This document shows, piece by piece, positions 13,796 through 25,730 of a stretch of 64,000 nucleotides of DNA. The translations under genes were made by a program, and so were the position numbers. This DNA comes from Cristatella mucedo (taxonomy: Eukaryota > Bryozoa > Phylactolaemata > Cristatellidae). The DNA lies in the NCBI GenBank assembly GCA_009760855.2, contig WPIO01000050.1:2197501-2261500 (forward strand), written 5' to 3'. The notes beneath the pieces are model-generated. The model saw only the letters and a list, made by a program, of their open reading frames with translations, did no database searches and was not told where the DNA came from. Numbering within the stretch: position 1 is the stretch's first letter; every line of letters begins with the position of its first letter.

Positions 13796-14403
13796 GCATA
13801 AAGGCAAATATTGGTTCTCTTGCACCAACTTCGAACCTCGTAAGCAAACGAATGGAGCTGAGACGTACCCTTCATCTAATCCTAACTCCTGTACCTCGAG
13901 CTCGCTTGTTTATTTACTCGAATTTAGCCTCACTGTAAAGCTGAAAGAAAGCGCCAGCCACCCATCGCCTCCCCACGCACAGCCTATGAGAATGATGGCA
14001 ACTCCAAAAACCTTGCTCAAAGTGGGCCAACCGTTTCCATCGAATGTAGGATAAAACTCACAGTAGAAATCCCGAAATTTAGAAGCCGGCTTCGGAACCC
14101 CAACCTCCAGCTCCCATGGCTGCTATGGTTGCGGGCAACGACTCAGACTGCCGATTGTCGACCGGCAGTCTCGCTTTGGGCACAGCTGACAGCTGTGCAG
14201 TAGCTTCGCCTTTGCAGCTTTGATCACTAGCAAGACCTGTAACGGTTCATCCCAATCACTTGTGCGTTTTAGTATTGCTTGCTTTGGCAGCTGTGCCCAC
14301 TCCACGTATGACGAAAGCTAGCTAGCTAGTCTCAGATGGGGGAGTACTCAGGTTGCCAGGCCACCGGCAACCGAGCTTTTTTTTACCGACACTAAAATAA
14401 AAG

Positions 14404-14439
14404 ACGTCTCGATTGCGCTTCCTTTCGCAATCGAGACGT
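14404..14439. other. Perfect 14-bp inverted repeat with 8-base loop
   Basis: ACGTCTCGATTGCG (14404-14417) and CGCAATCGAGACGT (14426-14439) are exact reverse complements around CTTCCTTT. It is not a histone 3' stem-loop and is not tied to a coding region I can see. Confidence 0.9.
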
Positions 14440-16049
14440 GATCGAGTGGCAATCGAGGCTACGATGGCCACACAAGTCACAAGCAATTAGCCACACTTTT
14501 TTCGTAGCACTTCCGACAACGTTTCACGTTATGTGGAGCTCGATCAGCTAGAACGGTGCGAGCGAAATCGGCTAGATGCTTCGCGATCAGAAGCAGCATG
14601 GGACGACAAGTCGTCACTGAACTGCACGCAAGCTGCACAAGCCACCACAGGTGCCACTGCAGGCAAACGCTGGAGAGCAGCGGCATGGCAGCTGAGGCAA
14701 TTCGTTCAGAGCTCACACTCCTTTCCTTGCTTGTCAGAGGTGACAAGCCTTCCCCTCATTATAGAGGATGCCACAGCTACTCTAGGCTAACTCCAGCTAC
14801 TCTACGGCTAGGGTTACTCTAGGCTGGTACATTTCGGGATCGCACAGCTGTATGTAATATGCAAAAAGCAAACAAAGTGCCGACAACCACGGAGAAAGGG
14901 AGTGGCCGGCGTTGCTCTCGAAGGGCAGGTGAATGTGGAGCCTGTCTTTGCCGGCATCGCCTGTTGACACCCCCCATCCTAGTCAAACCAAGCCCCTCAT
15001 TAAAAAGCAAGTGACAGGAACAAGCAAGCAAGAGCCTCCGACAAAGACTTTCACACAAACATCAAAGACAGAACACACAGATGGCTCATTGATGGCCCCG
15101 GCGGCAGACTGCCACAGTTGGACGGATCAAAGTAACTCGACCCAATGTGATTGACCCCAGTGTGAGTGTTAGAAGAAGACTCGGTGCGACAGCTCTTTTC
15201 TCGTGCCTTGGTCTTAGCACAGGAATGAAATGAGATGCTCCCACTTCACTGCTCAGCTCGCTGCAATCGAGCCGTACTCGCAGGCAATCCTTTACTGCTG
15301 TCCTTCCCAGGTCGATGTTCGTTGACGCTAGTCGGCTGCTAATAGTAAGCGTGAGGCAGTCGAATTAGCCGACCTTAACTCTTTTACTTACACCAGGGCA
15401 CCGAAACCTGTCGAGCCTCGGACGCCAGCTAGATGGCTTGCTCTCGGGGTAACCACTGCACTTTTCTCCCGAGGTCGCTAAGCCGGCCCTGCGCAGATGC
15501 CTCTATAGGGGTGGGCCTAGCTCACAGCCAGTGTCTGCCTCTGATAATGACAGCAGCAGCAGCCGGCCTCCCACCTACACCAACCAGTCTGCCCCTTCCG
15601 AACCTCAGGTTCGCGAAGTACAACAGCACAGGTCACGAGCCCCTGCTCAGAGAAAACCCCAATTGCATTGAAATATGAATTCCGAAGCCATAGTTAAAGC
15701 GTTCTCTTGGACGGCAGCCTGAAGTTAAGATCCTTTGTTCAGAAGGCCAGGGCTGTTCATCACATCCTGTCCCGGATTAGGGGCTACTCACTGTAATGGC
15801 TAGATAAAGACCTTATCTGGCTTCCGGCTCTCTCATAGCTAGCCACCTGTAACTCGGTATTGGCAGGGCTTCCAAAAAATAGCCATTAAGCTCCACAGTT
15901 GGTAACGAATACGACCACAAGTTGGTAATACGATCAACGAGATGTCACTCATGGGCCCCCCACCCTTGACCAGATGACTTACAGTGGCCTGCCTTCTTGA
16001 TCAGCAGATAAAAAGAAATTCTTACTTTGTCCTGAGGAAAGCCACGGCT

Positions 16050-16375
16050 CTCTCCATTGCCAGCTGAACTGCTGCACAAGCTTCAGCCTCATGCCCCCAA
16101 ATCCTGTCGGGACAATAGGTTATCTGTCCATTTCTTACACTAAAAGACATTTGGTAGCAGAAGTACAGGTATAAGACCATTTTACTCATTTCAACAATCG
16201 TTGCACAACGACATCTTCTCTCCTGCTGACAACAATGGCACTGCCCTTCCAGCCGTCCTACACTGCTACCAACATTTCTGAGCTATTTACTTCCTTGACT
16301 GCCCTCCTGATCAAGAAGCTATGGTTCTCACGTTTGGTTTGCTGTGTAAGATAAAGTCAGTGGGCAAATACTTGC
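16050..16375 (+). mobile_element. Diverged LINE-A fragment
   Basis: The order of landmarks follows LINE-A: a segment like CAGCTGAACTGCTGCAC, a TTTCAGCCTC-like segment, AATAGGTTATCTGTCCATTTC, a TTGGTAGCAGAAG-like segment, then CCGTCC, CTGCTACC and GCTATGGTTCTCAC. Divergence is high and the frame is destroyed. Confidence 0.6.
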
Positions 16376-16755
16376 ACAGAAAAAGCTTGATAGGCAATGA
16401 GCGCTAAAGGAAAGGCTCCAAAGTAGCAACCACTTAGTCTTTATGGTTTGTGGATGAATGCATGCATGCAGACACATACTGGTACATGTATTAATAGTGT
16501 GTTCGTGAGCTCGTGAGCGTGTGCATGAGCGTGTGCGTGTGCATGTGGATCATACCCAGCGACAGAGTCGTGTCAGATTACCACATCCCCACGACCATCA
16601 CGATTAAAAAAAGCATGTCCTAATTTCACCCGATGAGCAACGGCCTAGTTCGAATCAAATAAACACTACGATTTTGCTCTCTATAATTTCTCTTTAATTT
16701 CGGGTCTCCCTAAACGAAAATATTGCCCCTACATATAAAAATAGAGGCTCTTATC

Positions 16756-16759
<4 letters not shown>

Positions 16760-16825
<66 letters not shown>
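16760..16825. repeat. (CA)n microsatellite
   Basis: About 66 bp of pure CA. Confidence 0.97.
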
Positions 16826-16826
<1 letters not shown>

Positions 16827-17278
16827 CCTCCCCTCCATCACGCTGCAGATGGCACACATGCATCACGCGGCAAGATTGCACAGCATTGTCTTCCGTGACC
16901 AGTACTTCCGGGAGTGACATGCAATAGATGTCTAATGTACATCCACTATGACTCAGCAAAGCGATTCAACAGGCAGTGTACTCATATTTATATACCCAAA
17001 CACACAGATAGATCTTATTTTACTTGTCTGCATCTGCCAGATTTTCCGACAGCAATCCTTCAGTCTAGTTGATGTTTCATCAATTGTATACCTCACTTCC
17101 TGCTCTGGCTGGCTGTTTTTGCTTTTCTCTGTGGCCTACACTTCTTCTTACTGTGCTCCAACAGAGGCGGTCGGCTGCTGTTTCAGCAAGCCGATCGCCT
17201 GCATCCAAGCTTCGCACGAAGCCATCTAGCCACGAGAAAATGGGCCTTGGATTAGATGGGGAGGCCGAAAGGGGGCCG

Positions 17279-17978
17279 AATTCAAGCAAACCCCAGAGGT
17301 TCAGTCATTTGTCTCCTTTGCTGAAGGAGCTTCAATAGCTCCCGGTTGATCGGCTGATACACAGCAAACTCTAATGCTCACCCACAAGGCCCGCCATAGC
17401 TGACCTCCTTCATACCTAGCTGAACTGCTGCACCAGTTTCAGCCTCCTCTTGCCCTCAGGTCCTCTGTAGGCAATACATCAACTGTTTCATTCCTTTGCC
17501 TAAAGACCATTGGCAACAGAAACTTTTGCTCTGCAGGAACTCACTTCTGCAATTCTTATGCAACGACACTCAGTCTCCTACTGCCGAATGCAGTACATCC
17601 TTACTAGCCATCCTCAGCTGCTACTTCCATACTACTCACCACCTCAACCGCCCTCAGGACTGAGCTATGCTTCTCACTTTCAATCTGTTGCGTGAGAGAT
17701 GAAGTCTGATGGCTATCGAATGCGGGTAGAAAAGCAGCATTGTCTTTCAATTGGCTATAGAAAAACTATGTTATTTGTGTGTATAGCACCCTAAGAGAAC
17801 TTAATCTCTATTCAGGCGCTTCACATGTGCATGGGCTCGAGCACACGACTTCGGCCCGACAGACCTTGGTCGGGGCGAGCACCTTAACCACTGGGTAAAA
17901 CTCTCCTGTGTAACGCCCACTTAGTCGTTGTGGCTTCGTGGGAGTTACAGACGTGTACACACTACTTGACATTACATT
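17279..17978 (+). mobile_element. LINE-A (L2/CR1-like) 3' fragment, interrupted by a SINE-A
   Basis: The + strand is a decayed version of the LINE-A reverse-transcriptase C-terminus (matching SPLLKEL, then LAELLHQFQP and LRLKTVGDRSF in the best copy at 48462-49283) and its 3' UTR. It ends in the family's terminal motif, a TGG-GTTACAGACG segment followed by ACATTACATTAC. A minus-strand SINE-A (17768-17896) splits it, with AAAACT on both sides. Several stops and frameshifts are present. Confidence 0.8.
17768..17896 (-). mobile_element. SINE-A inserted into a LINE-A copy
   Basis: Full-length minus-strand copy: TATAGCACCCTAAGAGAAC tail, GGCTCGAGCACACGAC B-box region, GAGCACCTTAACCACTGGGT A-box region. 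It is flanked by AAAACT at 17762-17767 and 17897-17902, where LINE-A consensus has a single copy of that sequence. Confidence 0.9.
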
Positions 17979-19127
17979 ACTCTGTCGGTAGGCTCACCAA
18001 CTGAAACAGTTCCAGGCCTGGCTCTCCTCCGCCCCACCGACCCAAAATCGTGCTTTCTGCAGGCTGATCGGAGATGATGAGGAGCAGTCGACGAGCAAAA
18101 AAGGATGGCAGCTGAGGAGAATAGCAGGACGACGACGAAGCTGCCTGCGAGTCAGAGGAGGACAACACCTGGCCAGCGAAAGCAATCGAGCCTCCGGTGA
18201 CAAAGGAGGCAGAGCTGCAACTGAATGCAGCCTTGTTCGCCCGAAACGCCCGTCCTGCTAAGACACATACATATACATACTCACACGAACACACCTGCTG
18301 CTAGTACTGTGGCTACTACTTTTGTGTGGCTACTACTTTTGCTGCTGCTGCTACTGCTGCTGCAGCTGAGTCATAGCCCCAGAACTAACAAAGAGGGCTG
18401 CCTGCCTCGGGCAAAGAGCACGAGCTGACTATGGACAGGCCTAACCGCGGGCATTTCGGACAGACACGACAAAGCAATGTCACCACCACTTCATGCTGCA
18501 CCACCGTGACTAGCACAAAACACGCGACTGGGGCTATGTGTGGGTCACCGCCGGACCCACAGACAGAGACAACAGCGTGTCCGGGCGTTCGCGCAAGAGT
18601 AGGGCAGGCGCCCACTGCAGAAGCTAGACCGCCCTCTGCAAACACTCACTTTCGAACGCCAGTGTATGACACACGCTGGCTCACACTCGCAGACTGCCCA
18701 AATTTGCCAGGGTCAGCGTTCACTCGGCTTCAGTGCAGCATGAGCGCCCAGCGCCTGCTCTACCATATCTCTATCGCCGTGTGCACCATTATCGTCCGTG
18801 AGAAGAATGGCACCGGGGCCACTCCACCTGGGGGTGGGGGGGGGGGCTCGGAGAAAAGCCGGGCCGATTGCTATCGCTTGTTTTTTCCTGACCGGGCACC
18901 CAGAAAAATGTCCGCATAAATTTGTTGAACACTTAGAGCACCGGCTTATGCCCTCGCCTCCACATCGACAGTCGCGGGTGGGTTTCACTAGCGACGCCGA
19001 CAGCCGGAGAAATCGTGAGAAATCGTCTGTTTCTGTCAGGCCATTCCATTAATGCTGACTCCTCAGCAGTCGATGCTGTCGATGAATATGCTTCTCGCGG
19101 TCAACAAGAATAACAATAAATAAATAA

Positions 19128-19246
19128 ATAAATAATATAATTCATTTGTATCGCACCATAAGAGAACCTAATCTCTATTCAGGTGCTTCACATATGCCAC
19201 GGGGCTCGAACCCACGACCTCGGCAAGACCTCGGTCGGGGCTAGAA
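19128..19246 (-). mobile_element. SINE-A
   Basis: AATTCATTTGTATCGCACC, AAGAGAACCTAATCTCTATT, GGGGCTCGAACCCACGACC and ACCTCGGTCGGGGCTAG are in the family order on the minus strand. An AAAT repeat (about 19117-19136) adjoins the tail end. Confidence 0.85.
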
Positions 19247-19439
19247 TAATAAGAAGAAATCGCTTAGCATCCAACAAGCTACACCATGTATCTACCTAAA
19301 AAGCAGTAAAAACCTATTTCTGGGCCAGTCCTATCGAGAAGATATGAAAAAGTAAAAGTAGGTCTAATGAAGACGCAGCCTAATTTTCGTAGGAGCAAAA
19401 GTGCCAAACCGGCTATTGCCTCGAGCTTGCAGAGTGCAA

Positions 19440-19512
19440 TTAAGGATTGAATGCTGCTGCAGGACTCAAAATCACGACCTGAATCGCAAAGAGTTAGCAC
19501 GGTGCCCCCAGA
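19440..19512 (-). mobile_element. SINE-B head fragment
   Basis: GCTGCAGGACTCAAAATCAC, GACCTGAATCGCAAAGAG and TTAGCACGGTGCC match the tRNA-like half only. Confidence 0.55.
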
Positions 19513-19971
19513 CTACAGCAGCAAAGTACGAAAAACAACAGATTAGTGATACAAGCAAAATTGCAGCAAGTATACATGCATTAAGAACGATTTGCACTAA
19601 CCAAGCATTTGCTGCAAGGAGAGGAATGATGTTTAGATTCACCTCAGATTTCGTCAAATTAGGGACTGTCGTGATTCGATTACAGTTGGTAGCGAGTGCC
19701 AGCCTTTGGGAGCGTTGGAGGGCAGTTTTTCCACAGGAGTTGAGGTGGTTTAGAGATACAGCTAAACAAGTCACGACCGAGGAATGTAGTTAAAGCGCAG
19801 GAAAAGCCAGCAGTGTGAGCATCTCGGGTAGGGAAGCCTGAGCAAGAGAATAAAGGTGCCTACGAGAGTGAGTGCTAGGATCATGAAGTCGAAGCCCTGC
19901 TCGACGAGCCGCCGGCACCCCTCTGAAAGAAGCGATGCGACCACGTGATATGGCTTTGCAGCAAGTCACCC

Positions 19972-20118
19972 ATAACCATGTTATGCATGTTGCTTATCAA
20001 GCATGATACCACTCACCATTCGATCGTGTTTCCTTTGCAGCAAATGTAAAGCACACAGAAAGAGATTGAGTTCTCTGAGGGTGCTTTATCAAGTGTATTA
20101 TTATTACTATTATTAAGC
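19972..20118 (+). mobile_element. LINE-B 3' tail
   Basis: A typical + strand tail: AACCATGTTATGCATG, CATTCGATCGTGTTTCC, GCAAATGTAAAGCAC, AGAAAGAGATTGAGTTCTCT, GGTGCTTTATCAAGTG, ending in ATT repeats. Confidence 0.88.
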
Positions 20119-20428
20119 TAAAGTCTCAGCTAAAGACCACCTGTTCATCCCTTTCAGCATCCCCCTGCCTCTGTTCTGCTAAGCATTGTCTGCATCCATT
20201 CTGCTTAGCAGCCAAGGCATCTGTACTGGTAAGCGCTCCGTGCACCCCAGTCAACTTTTTTTGCTAGTTGCTTTAGGCACCTACATGCCCATGTTTCTGT
20301 GTACTTAATTGTCCAATGGTCCAACTAACCAGTGGCTCTGAGTGTCTTGTCTTGTAGGCTTTTGCTTGCTAGTCACAGCATGATATTCGTGCACTTTTGT
20401 TGCTCGTCTAAGCGTGATACCCGTGTAT

Positions 20429-20430
<2 letters not shown>

Positions 20431-20500
<70 letters not shown>

Positions 20501-20577
20501 AATATATATATATATATATATACAAATATACAGTATATATATATACACAAATATACAGTATATATATATATATACAG
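20431..20577. repeat. (TA)n microsatellite with ACAAATATA spacers
   Basis: About 68 bp of pure TA, then shorter TA runs separated by CAAATATACAGTATATA-like spacers. Tyr/Ile frames here are artefacts. Confidence 0.97.
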
Positions 20578-21410
20578 GTATGCTGTGTTTACACTAGGTT
20601 TCTATGTAACTATCTTTATGAACAGGCACAGACCTGTATACACCTTGGAATTGCATAGATACCTGTACCTGTACAGTGTTCAGTATATGCTTAAGCATGC
20701 ATGCTCTGAGTGCAGGAATGCATTATATGAGAGTCTCATAGTTGCTATGGCAACAGATTGCGTGCTCCGGGGCAAGTGCCTCACCTCTGGTGGTGAATTC
20801 CAGCCAACTTTGCCAAGACTGAAGCAGAACCAAGCCGTCCCCTGACCATTTTTGTAATAATCGAGACTCCCGCAGCTGTGCAAATATTGTCTGTCCACCT
20901 CTGACCTACTGCAAATAAGAAACTACCCCATCCTACAAAATGTCACACACGGCGACGTTAAAGGGGTCGCCCAAGAGGCTGTGAATATTTTCGGATCCGA
21001 CTTATGCCCTTGGCTCTCTCGGCTGTACATTGGGGGGGGGAGACGATAGATCAGGATACATACTCCTCAGAGCCTTCCGAGCTTGTGGAAGTGAAAGTTG
21101 TTCATGAATGCTTGCCTGAGCGCAGCTGCGCTCTTTCTGCATTTGCTCTCGTGCATTGAGCAAGACGTGCCACGACCTTGCAGACCTGGAGCTGAGAGAG
21201 CTGGCACAAAGCCCAGGCCTATTAGCCAATGCCACACAGCAGCCTGCTGGGCCAGGTATCGGTGGCCTCTTGCCAGCTCTTTGCTGGGACCGGCAGGCTA
21301 TGCATGCCGCAAGCAAGCAATCCTGGCAAGCCCAACGCCAGACCGAGTCGGCCGATCTCCCTCCCCTCTTGGGCCTGGGGCTCCGAGCTGGCAGCTTAGC
21401 AAGCCTTCCC

Positions 21411-21620
<210 letters not shown>

Positions 21621-21663
21621 GGGGGCTTTCGGCAACAGTAGGACGCTGCTGCCGAGCGGACAG

Positions 21664-21722
21664 AAGCAGCAGCAGAAGCAGCAGAAGCAGCAGAAGCAGC
21701 AGCAGCAGCAGCAGCAGCAGCG
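21664..21722. repeat. (AGC)n trinucleotide repeat next to exon 2
   Basis: About 20 AGC units with some AGA variants. On the gene's strand this is a CTG/GCT repeat lying 13 bp inside the intron after the inferred donor. Confidence 0.95.
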
Positions 21723-21735
21723 CTGAGGGGGCTAC

Positions 21736-21887
21736 CTCCTCCAGAGCGTCAGCGTCAGAGTGTAGAACGCGCTGTCGATCATCTGCCTCGCTTCGACCAG
21801 CTGCTCGCACGGTATGTCGTTGACACGAAGCACATAGTCGCCGGCTTGTATGCGACCGTCCGCAGAGGCCTTGCCACCGTGCTCCAC
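21736..21887 (-). CDS. Second exon of the same PDZ-domain protein (C-terminal half of PDZ)
   Basis: This exon completes the PDZ domain begun at 41490-41609. It opens with VEHGGKASADG, continues with IQAGDYVLRVNDIPC (the GD-V--VN core of PDZ strands 4-5), then helix B (LVEARQMIDSA) and the last strand (LTLTLW). The acceptor is a CTGCAG at 21893-21888 after a pyrimidine-leaning stretch; the likely donor is GTAGCC starting at 21735. Joined in phase 0, the exons give AK-VEHGGKA, which aligns without gap to Shroom (KVEEGGKA) and synaptopodin-2. The first residue of helix B appears to be Leu rather than the His of class I PDZ domains, so ligand preference may be non-canonical (inference). The open frame also runs about 140 codons 5' of the acceptor, Ala-rich, so an alternative first exon cannot be excluded. 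If the donor were skipped, a TAG stop follows at once. No third exon was found at lower coordinates. Confidence 0.8.
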
Positions 21888-22647
21888 CTGCAGCGACAGC
21901 GGCGACAGCGCGACACGAGTCAGTGCCGCTGCAGTCGTCCTTGCAGCCGGCCGCAGCAAAACGGCAGCAGCGACGACAGCGGCCGATGCGGCAGCAGCGG
22001 CCGCTGCTTCGAGGCCGCCGACTGCGCTGGCTGCCGAGGCAGCTGCAGCTGCTGCTTGCCTCGGCTGTGCGCTGGTCATGAAGCGGAGCCGAACCTTGAC
22101 CTTATGTGTAGGCACGTGCAGGGGAGCTGAGTGGACGTGCCGATCACAGGAAGGGCAAGGCTGGAACTCTGCCTGCCTCAAGCTGTCTGGGCAAACTACC
22201 GGACGCAGGGTCGTGGCAGGGCGAAACCGTAGGGGCTGCCCCATTGAGCAGCTGCAGCAGCAGCAGACGGCTGCAGTGATACAGGTGCCAGCTATATGCT
22301 GCCAAGCATGCATGCATGCTTTCCTCGGACAGTTGCCAGACGAAAGCAGTCAGCCAAAGTTCAGACTCAGGATACACCAAGCTGGTGCTGGAATGACGAC
22401 ACCAAATAGTCACGGCATTCGGTAAGCCAGTGAGTCGCCACGGTAAAGGTTTTCTCTTGTGTTTGGCTAATGGCATGTGTGCATCAACACTCGGCAAAGA
22501 TGATTTAAGCCACCAACGAGCCCCATGCTGCCACTTCTTAGCTAGTAATTTTGTCGAGGTCATGTGCTCATTTCAGAGATTAATTACAAAAGTAAGGCAC
22601 AAAAATAAAGCATTACAAAAATACAGCAGAGTTGCCTTCTTTCTATC

Positions 22648-22833
<186 letters not shown>

Positions 22834-22889
22834 TATGTACTCGCTTACAATAATAATCCATCAATCATATCTACCTATATATCTATATA

Positions 22890-23125
22890 ATGTCATATAT
22901 CTCCTTCTGTAACTCCACAATGCCACAAAGACCAAGTGGGTGCTACACAGGAGAATTTTCTACTGCACACTTGAAGCCTCGGCTTTCGGTGCGTATGCAG
23001 TAGCCAACAGACTTCATCACACGCAACAAAGAGAAAGTGAAAAGCATAGCTGGGTCAGGAGGGCAGTTGAGATAGTGAGCAGCATGGAAGTAGCAGCTCA
23101 GGACGATTGGAAATAATGTTCAACA
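22890..23125 (-). mobile_element. LINE-A 3' end
   Basis: This is the minus-strand 3' UTR and last codons of LINE-A. It starts with the family's terminal block (TGTAACTCCACAA), then the AGGAGAATTTTCTAC and AGCCAACAGACTTCATC blocks. It abuts a LINE-B fragment in the same orientation from about 23185. Confidence 0.8.
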
Positions 23126-23184
23126 ATCCTCTGAAAAGCCTTGACCTATCTAAGTAACATGTAGTCTATATATAAGAATACTTA

Positions 23185-23990
23185 AAAAAAAAGACATTTA
23201 TATAGCACCCTGAGCGAACTTAATCTCTTTCTGGGCATTTTACACGTGCTGTAAACGAAGCATGTCAATTGGTTGGTGATACCATGTTCAGTGCCAGCAC
23301 ATGTATGCACACCAAGGCGACTTCACACGGCCAGAGCAAATTCTGTGAAGAACAGGTGGTTACTGACTGTAGCTACTTTTTTTTAAATACCACCACGTCA
23401 GGGGATATCTTGAGATAAGTCGGCACTGAGCTCCATAATCTGGGAGTACGTCTCCAGACGATCTTATGCAGCGTTACTTGCACAGCTCAACGATAGGAGT
23501 CAGCCGAGCATGCAGTTTGAGTCGAAGCTTCTGATCAGAAAGAATTCCCCATAGATAGGCTAGAGCGAGAGAGTGAAGCGACCTAAAAGTGACTGACAGA
23601 ACCTTAAGTTGATAGCTCTTTGGTGTGCAGCCAGTGCCGGTCGGTGAAGTGGTGTAATTTGACAGTTTAGACGTTCAACACTGGTAAGACAGTCTGCAGA
23701 TATTTGCAGCAACACCAAGGAGGCTCGAATTATTGCAATGGTACGTAGCCGAAAATAGCAAGACGACCGTAGAGCTGAAGTGGTCGTCTTGAGAAAGATC
23801 ACTCGGGACCGGCAGGCAATATGCTGGCCAAGCCCATTTTAAAGGTTGGGCATTATTTCTGTGTGAAAGTAGGTTTGCCCATAACGAGTATACTGGTTTT
23901 ATCGTCATCCAATGTGAGCGTGTTCGCTGTCGCCTAATCGCAAATGTAAGCAATACGTGCTCGATATTGGAAAGAAAAGAGCCACCAAAC
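23185..23990 (-). mobile_element. LINE-B 3' part, diverged
   Basis: From 23185 the minus strand follows the LINE-B 3' UTR (TATAGCACCCTGAGCGAAC region), then its C-terminal RT region. Near 23860 the codons for a MGKPTFTQK-like segment recur, equivalent to MGKPSMIQK of the copy at 36290-39360. Frames are broken throughout. Confidence 0.75.
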
Positions 23991-25641
23991 CTGTCACTTG
24001 TTATGGCTCTTGTCACTTGTTATGACTGCCTCGTGATCGACTTAACCAGATCGTGAATCCAGCTCGGACGCATGCAAGAGATCACACGGCCATTAGTCAC
24101 TAGCCACTCGTTTGCAACTGAATTCGAGTGACTTTCTCACGGCGTTCAGGCAGATGACTAAAAAACTCCTCAAGCTGTCACCTGGCAGCCCTATTCCCAG
24201 GGTCACTGACAATCGCCTGCAACTAACGACTTCCTCGATTGCAGGTGGCACCGAGGTCTCCTTGCACACGACGGGCCAGGCGATGTCAAGCGGTGCAACC
24301 TCACATCGGGGAAGGCTTCGAGGATGAGAAAGGCTACAGAGTGCAGGCAAACAAACTCAGACATGCCACTAGTCCCTGCACTAGTCGGAGAGCTCAAGTA
24401 GGGGGCAGCAGCAGCGACCAGTCGCCATTAAGGTCGAGCAGCATGCAAATACATTCGAAGGGCAAGGTCAAACGTGCTGGGAAAAACAGCACTAAGATGT
24501 AAAGCAATACTCCGGTTCAGTTTGTAAGCGAGAAGTGGCCCTTGCAGTCGTTCGCCGACATCGATCACAAGGAAATGATCGCCCTTGCCATTCCTCGAGA
24601 AGGTGCACCTACTATTCTCACTCTGAGACGATCCGGCAACGAGGTATACCGTCTGCCAGGCAGCACGAGGCATTTGACAATTGCCCACGGCTGCCACGTG
24701 CGAAACTCCACGAAATGAGTTCAATTTTTTCAAGGTTGGCAGATCGTCTCAGCCCAGTATGTGTGTTCGACCGATGGACAGCGGGTGCCATTCGCTGACG
24801 AATTCCCCTGAGTCAGGCCTTATGTGAGGAGCTGCGGCTGTTCCACGGCAATCGATGATTTACAGCAGGCTGCCGATCGGACCAGTGCGTCGTCCTGCAC
24901 GTCACACTCGGGATGCTCGCACTACGATATTCGAGCGATGGGTGGAAGCATGGCAGCAAAAAATGAGAAAGAATCGTCCTCTGGGCTACCAGCTAGTGTG
25001 TCGCTATCGACACGGCTGCATCGACTCTGATTGCTAGCCCGTGCAGTGCCTGTGCCTCTACTAATTAAAGCAAGAGCCTCCGTCTTTCTATCGCTCTGCA
25101 AGATGGCGCAGAGTTTTCAGCTATGACTCAGATAAGCCAGTCCACAGGCAGTGAGCTCTCATAGTCAGTGGAATACAGTACAGTAAATCGTGCAAGCATG
25201 GCTGTCACATTTGCACGGGTACCGTAAAAATGAATAAAAAAAGGGAATGAATGAGGAATGAATGAATGAACGGACGAGCGAACTAAGAGGGTCGACTTAG
25301 CATTGTAAATGTGTAGTAATATCTTCAGACTGGGCCAATCGCACAGCAATATTTTAAATAACAGCACTAGAGCCTAGAAAAACTCGACTGAAAGCAGCAT
25401 GAGCATGAGCAGCATGTCAACAAGTGCTGCTTAAAAACTGGGCTACATGCTCTCAGTAGCAGTGGGTTCGATGCGAGATTCACTGACGATAACTGACGTA
25501 TGCTAAACTAAGATAAATGGAGATGGCAGCTCTCTCGTACAGAGCAGTCCATAACAGTGCTAAGCATACAGCACAAATCTTACCGCCATCTGCAAGGCTC
25601 TGTTTCTGTCCGTCTGTCTGCCTCTCTCCCTTTATTTCTCT

Positions 25642-25730
<89 letters not shown>

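Noticed and set aside
20305-20845. Tyr/Ile-rich frames
   Set aside because: Translation of the TA microsatellite.
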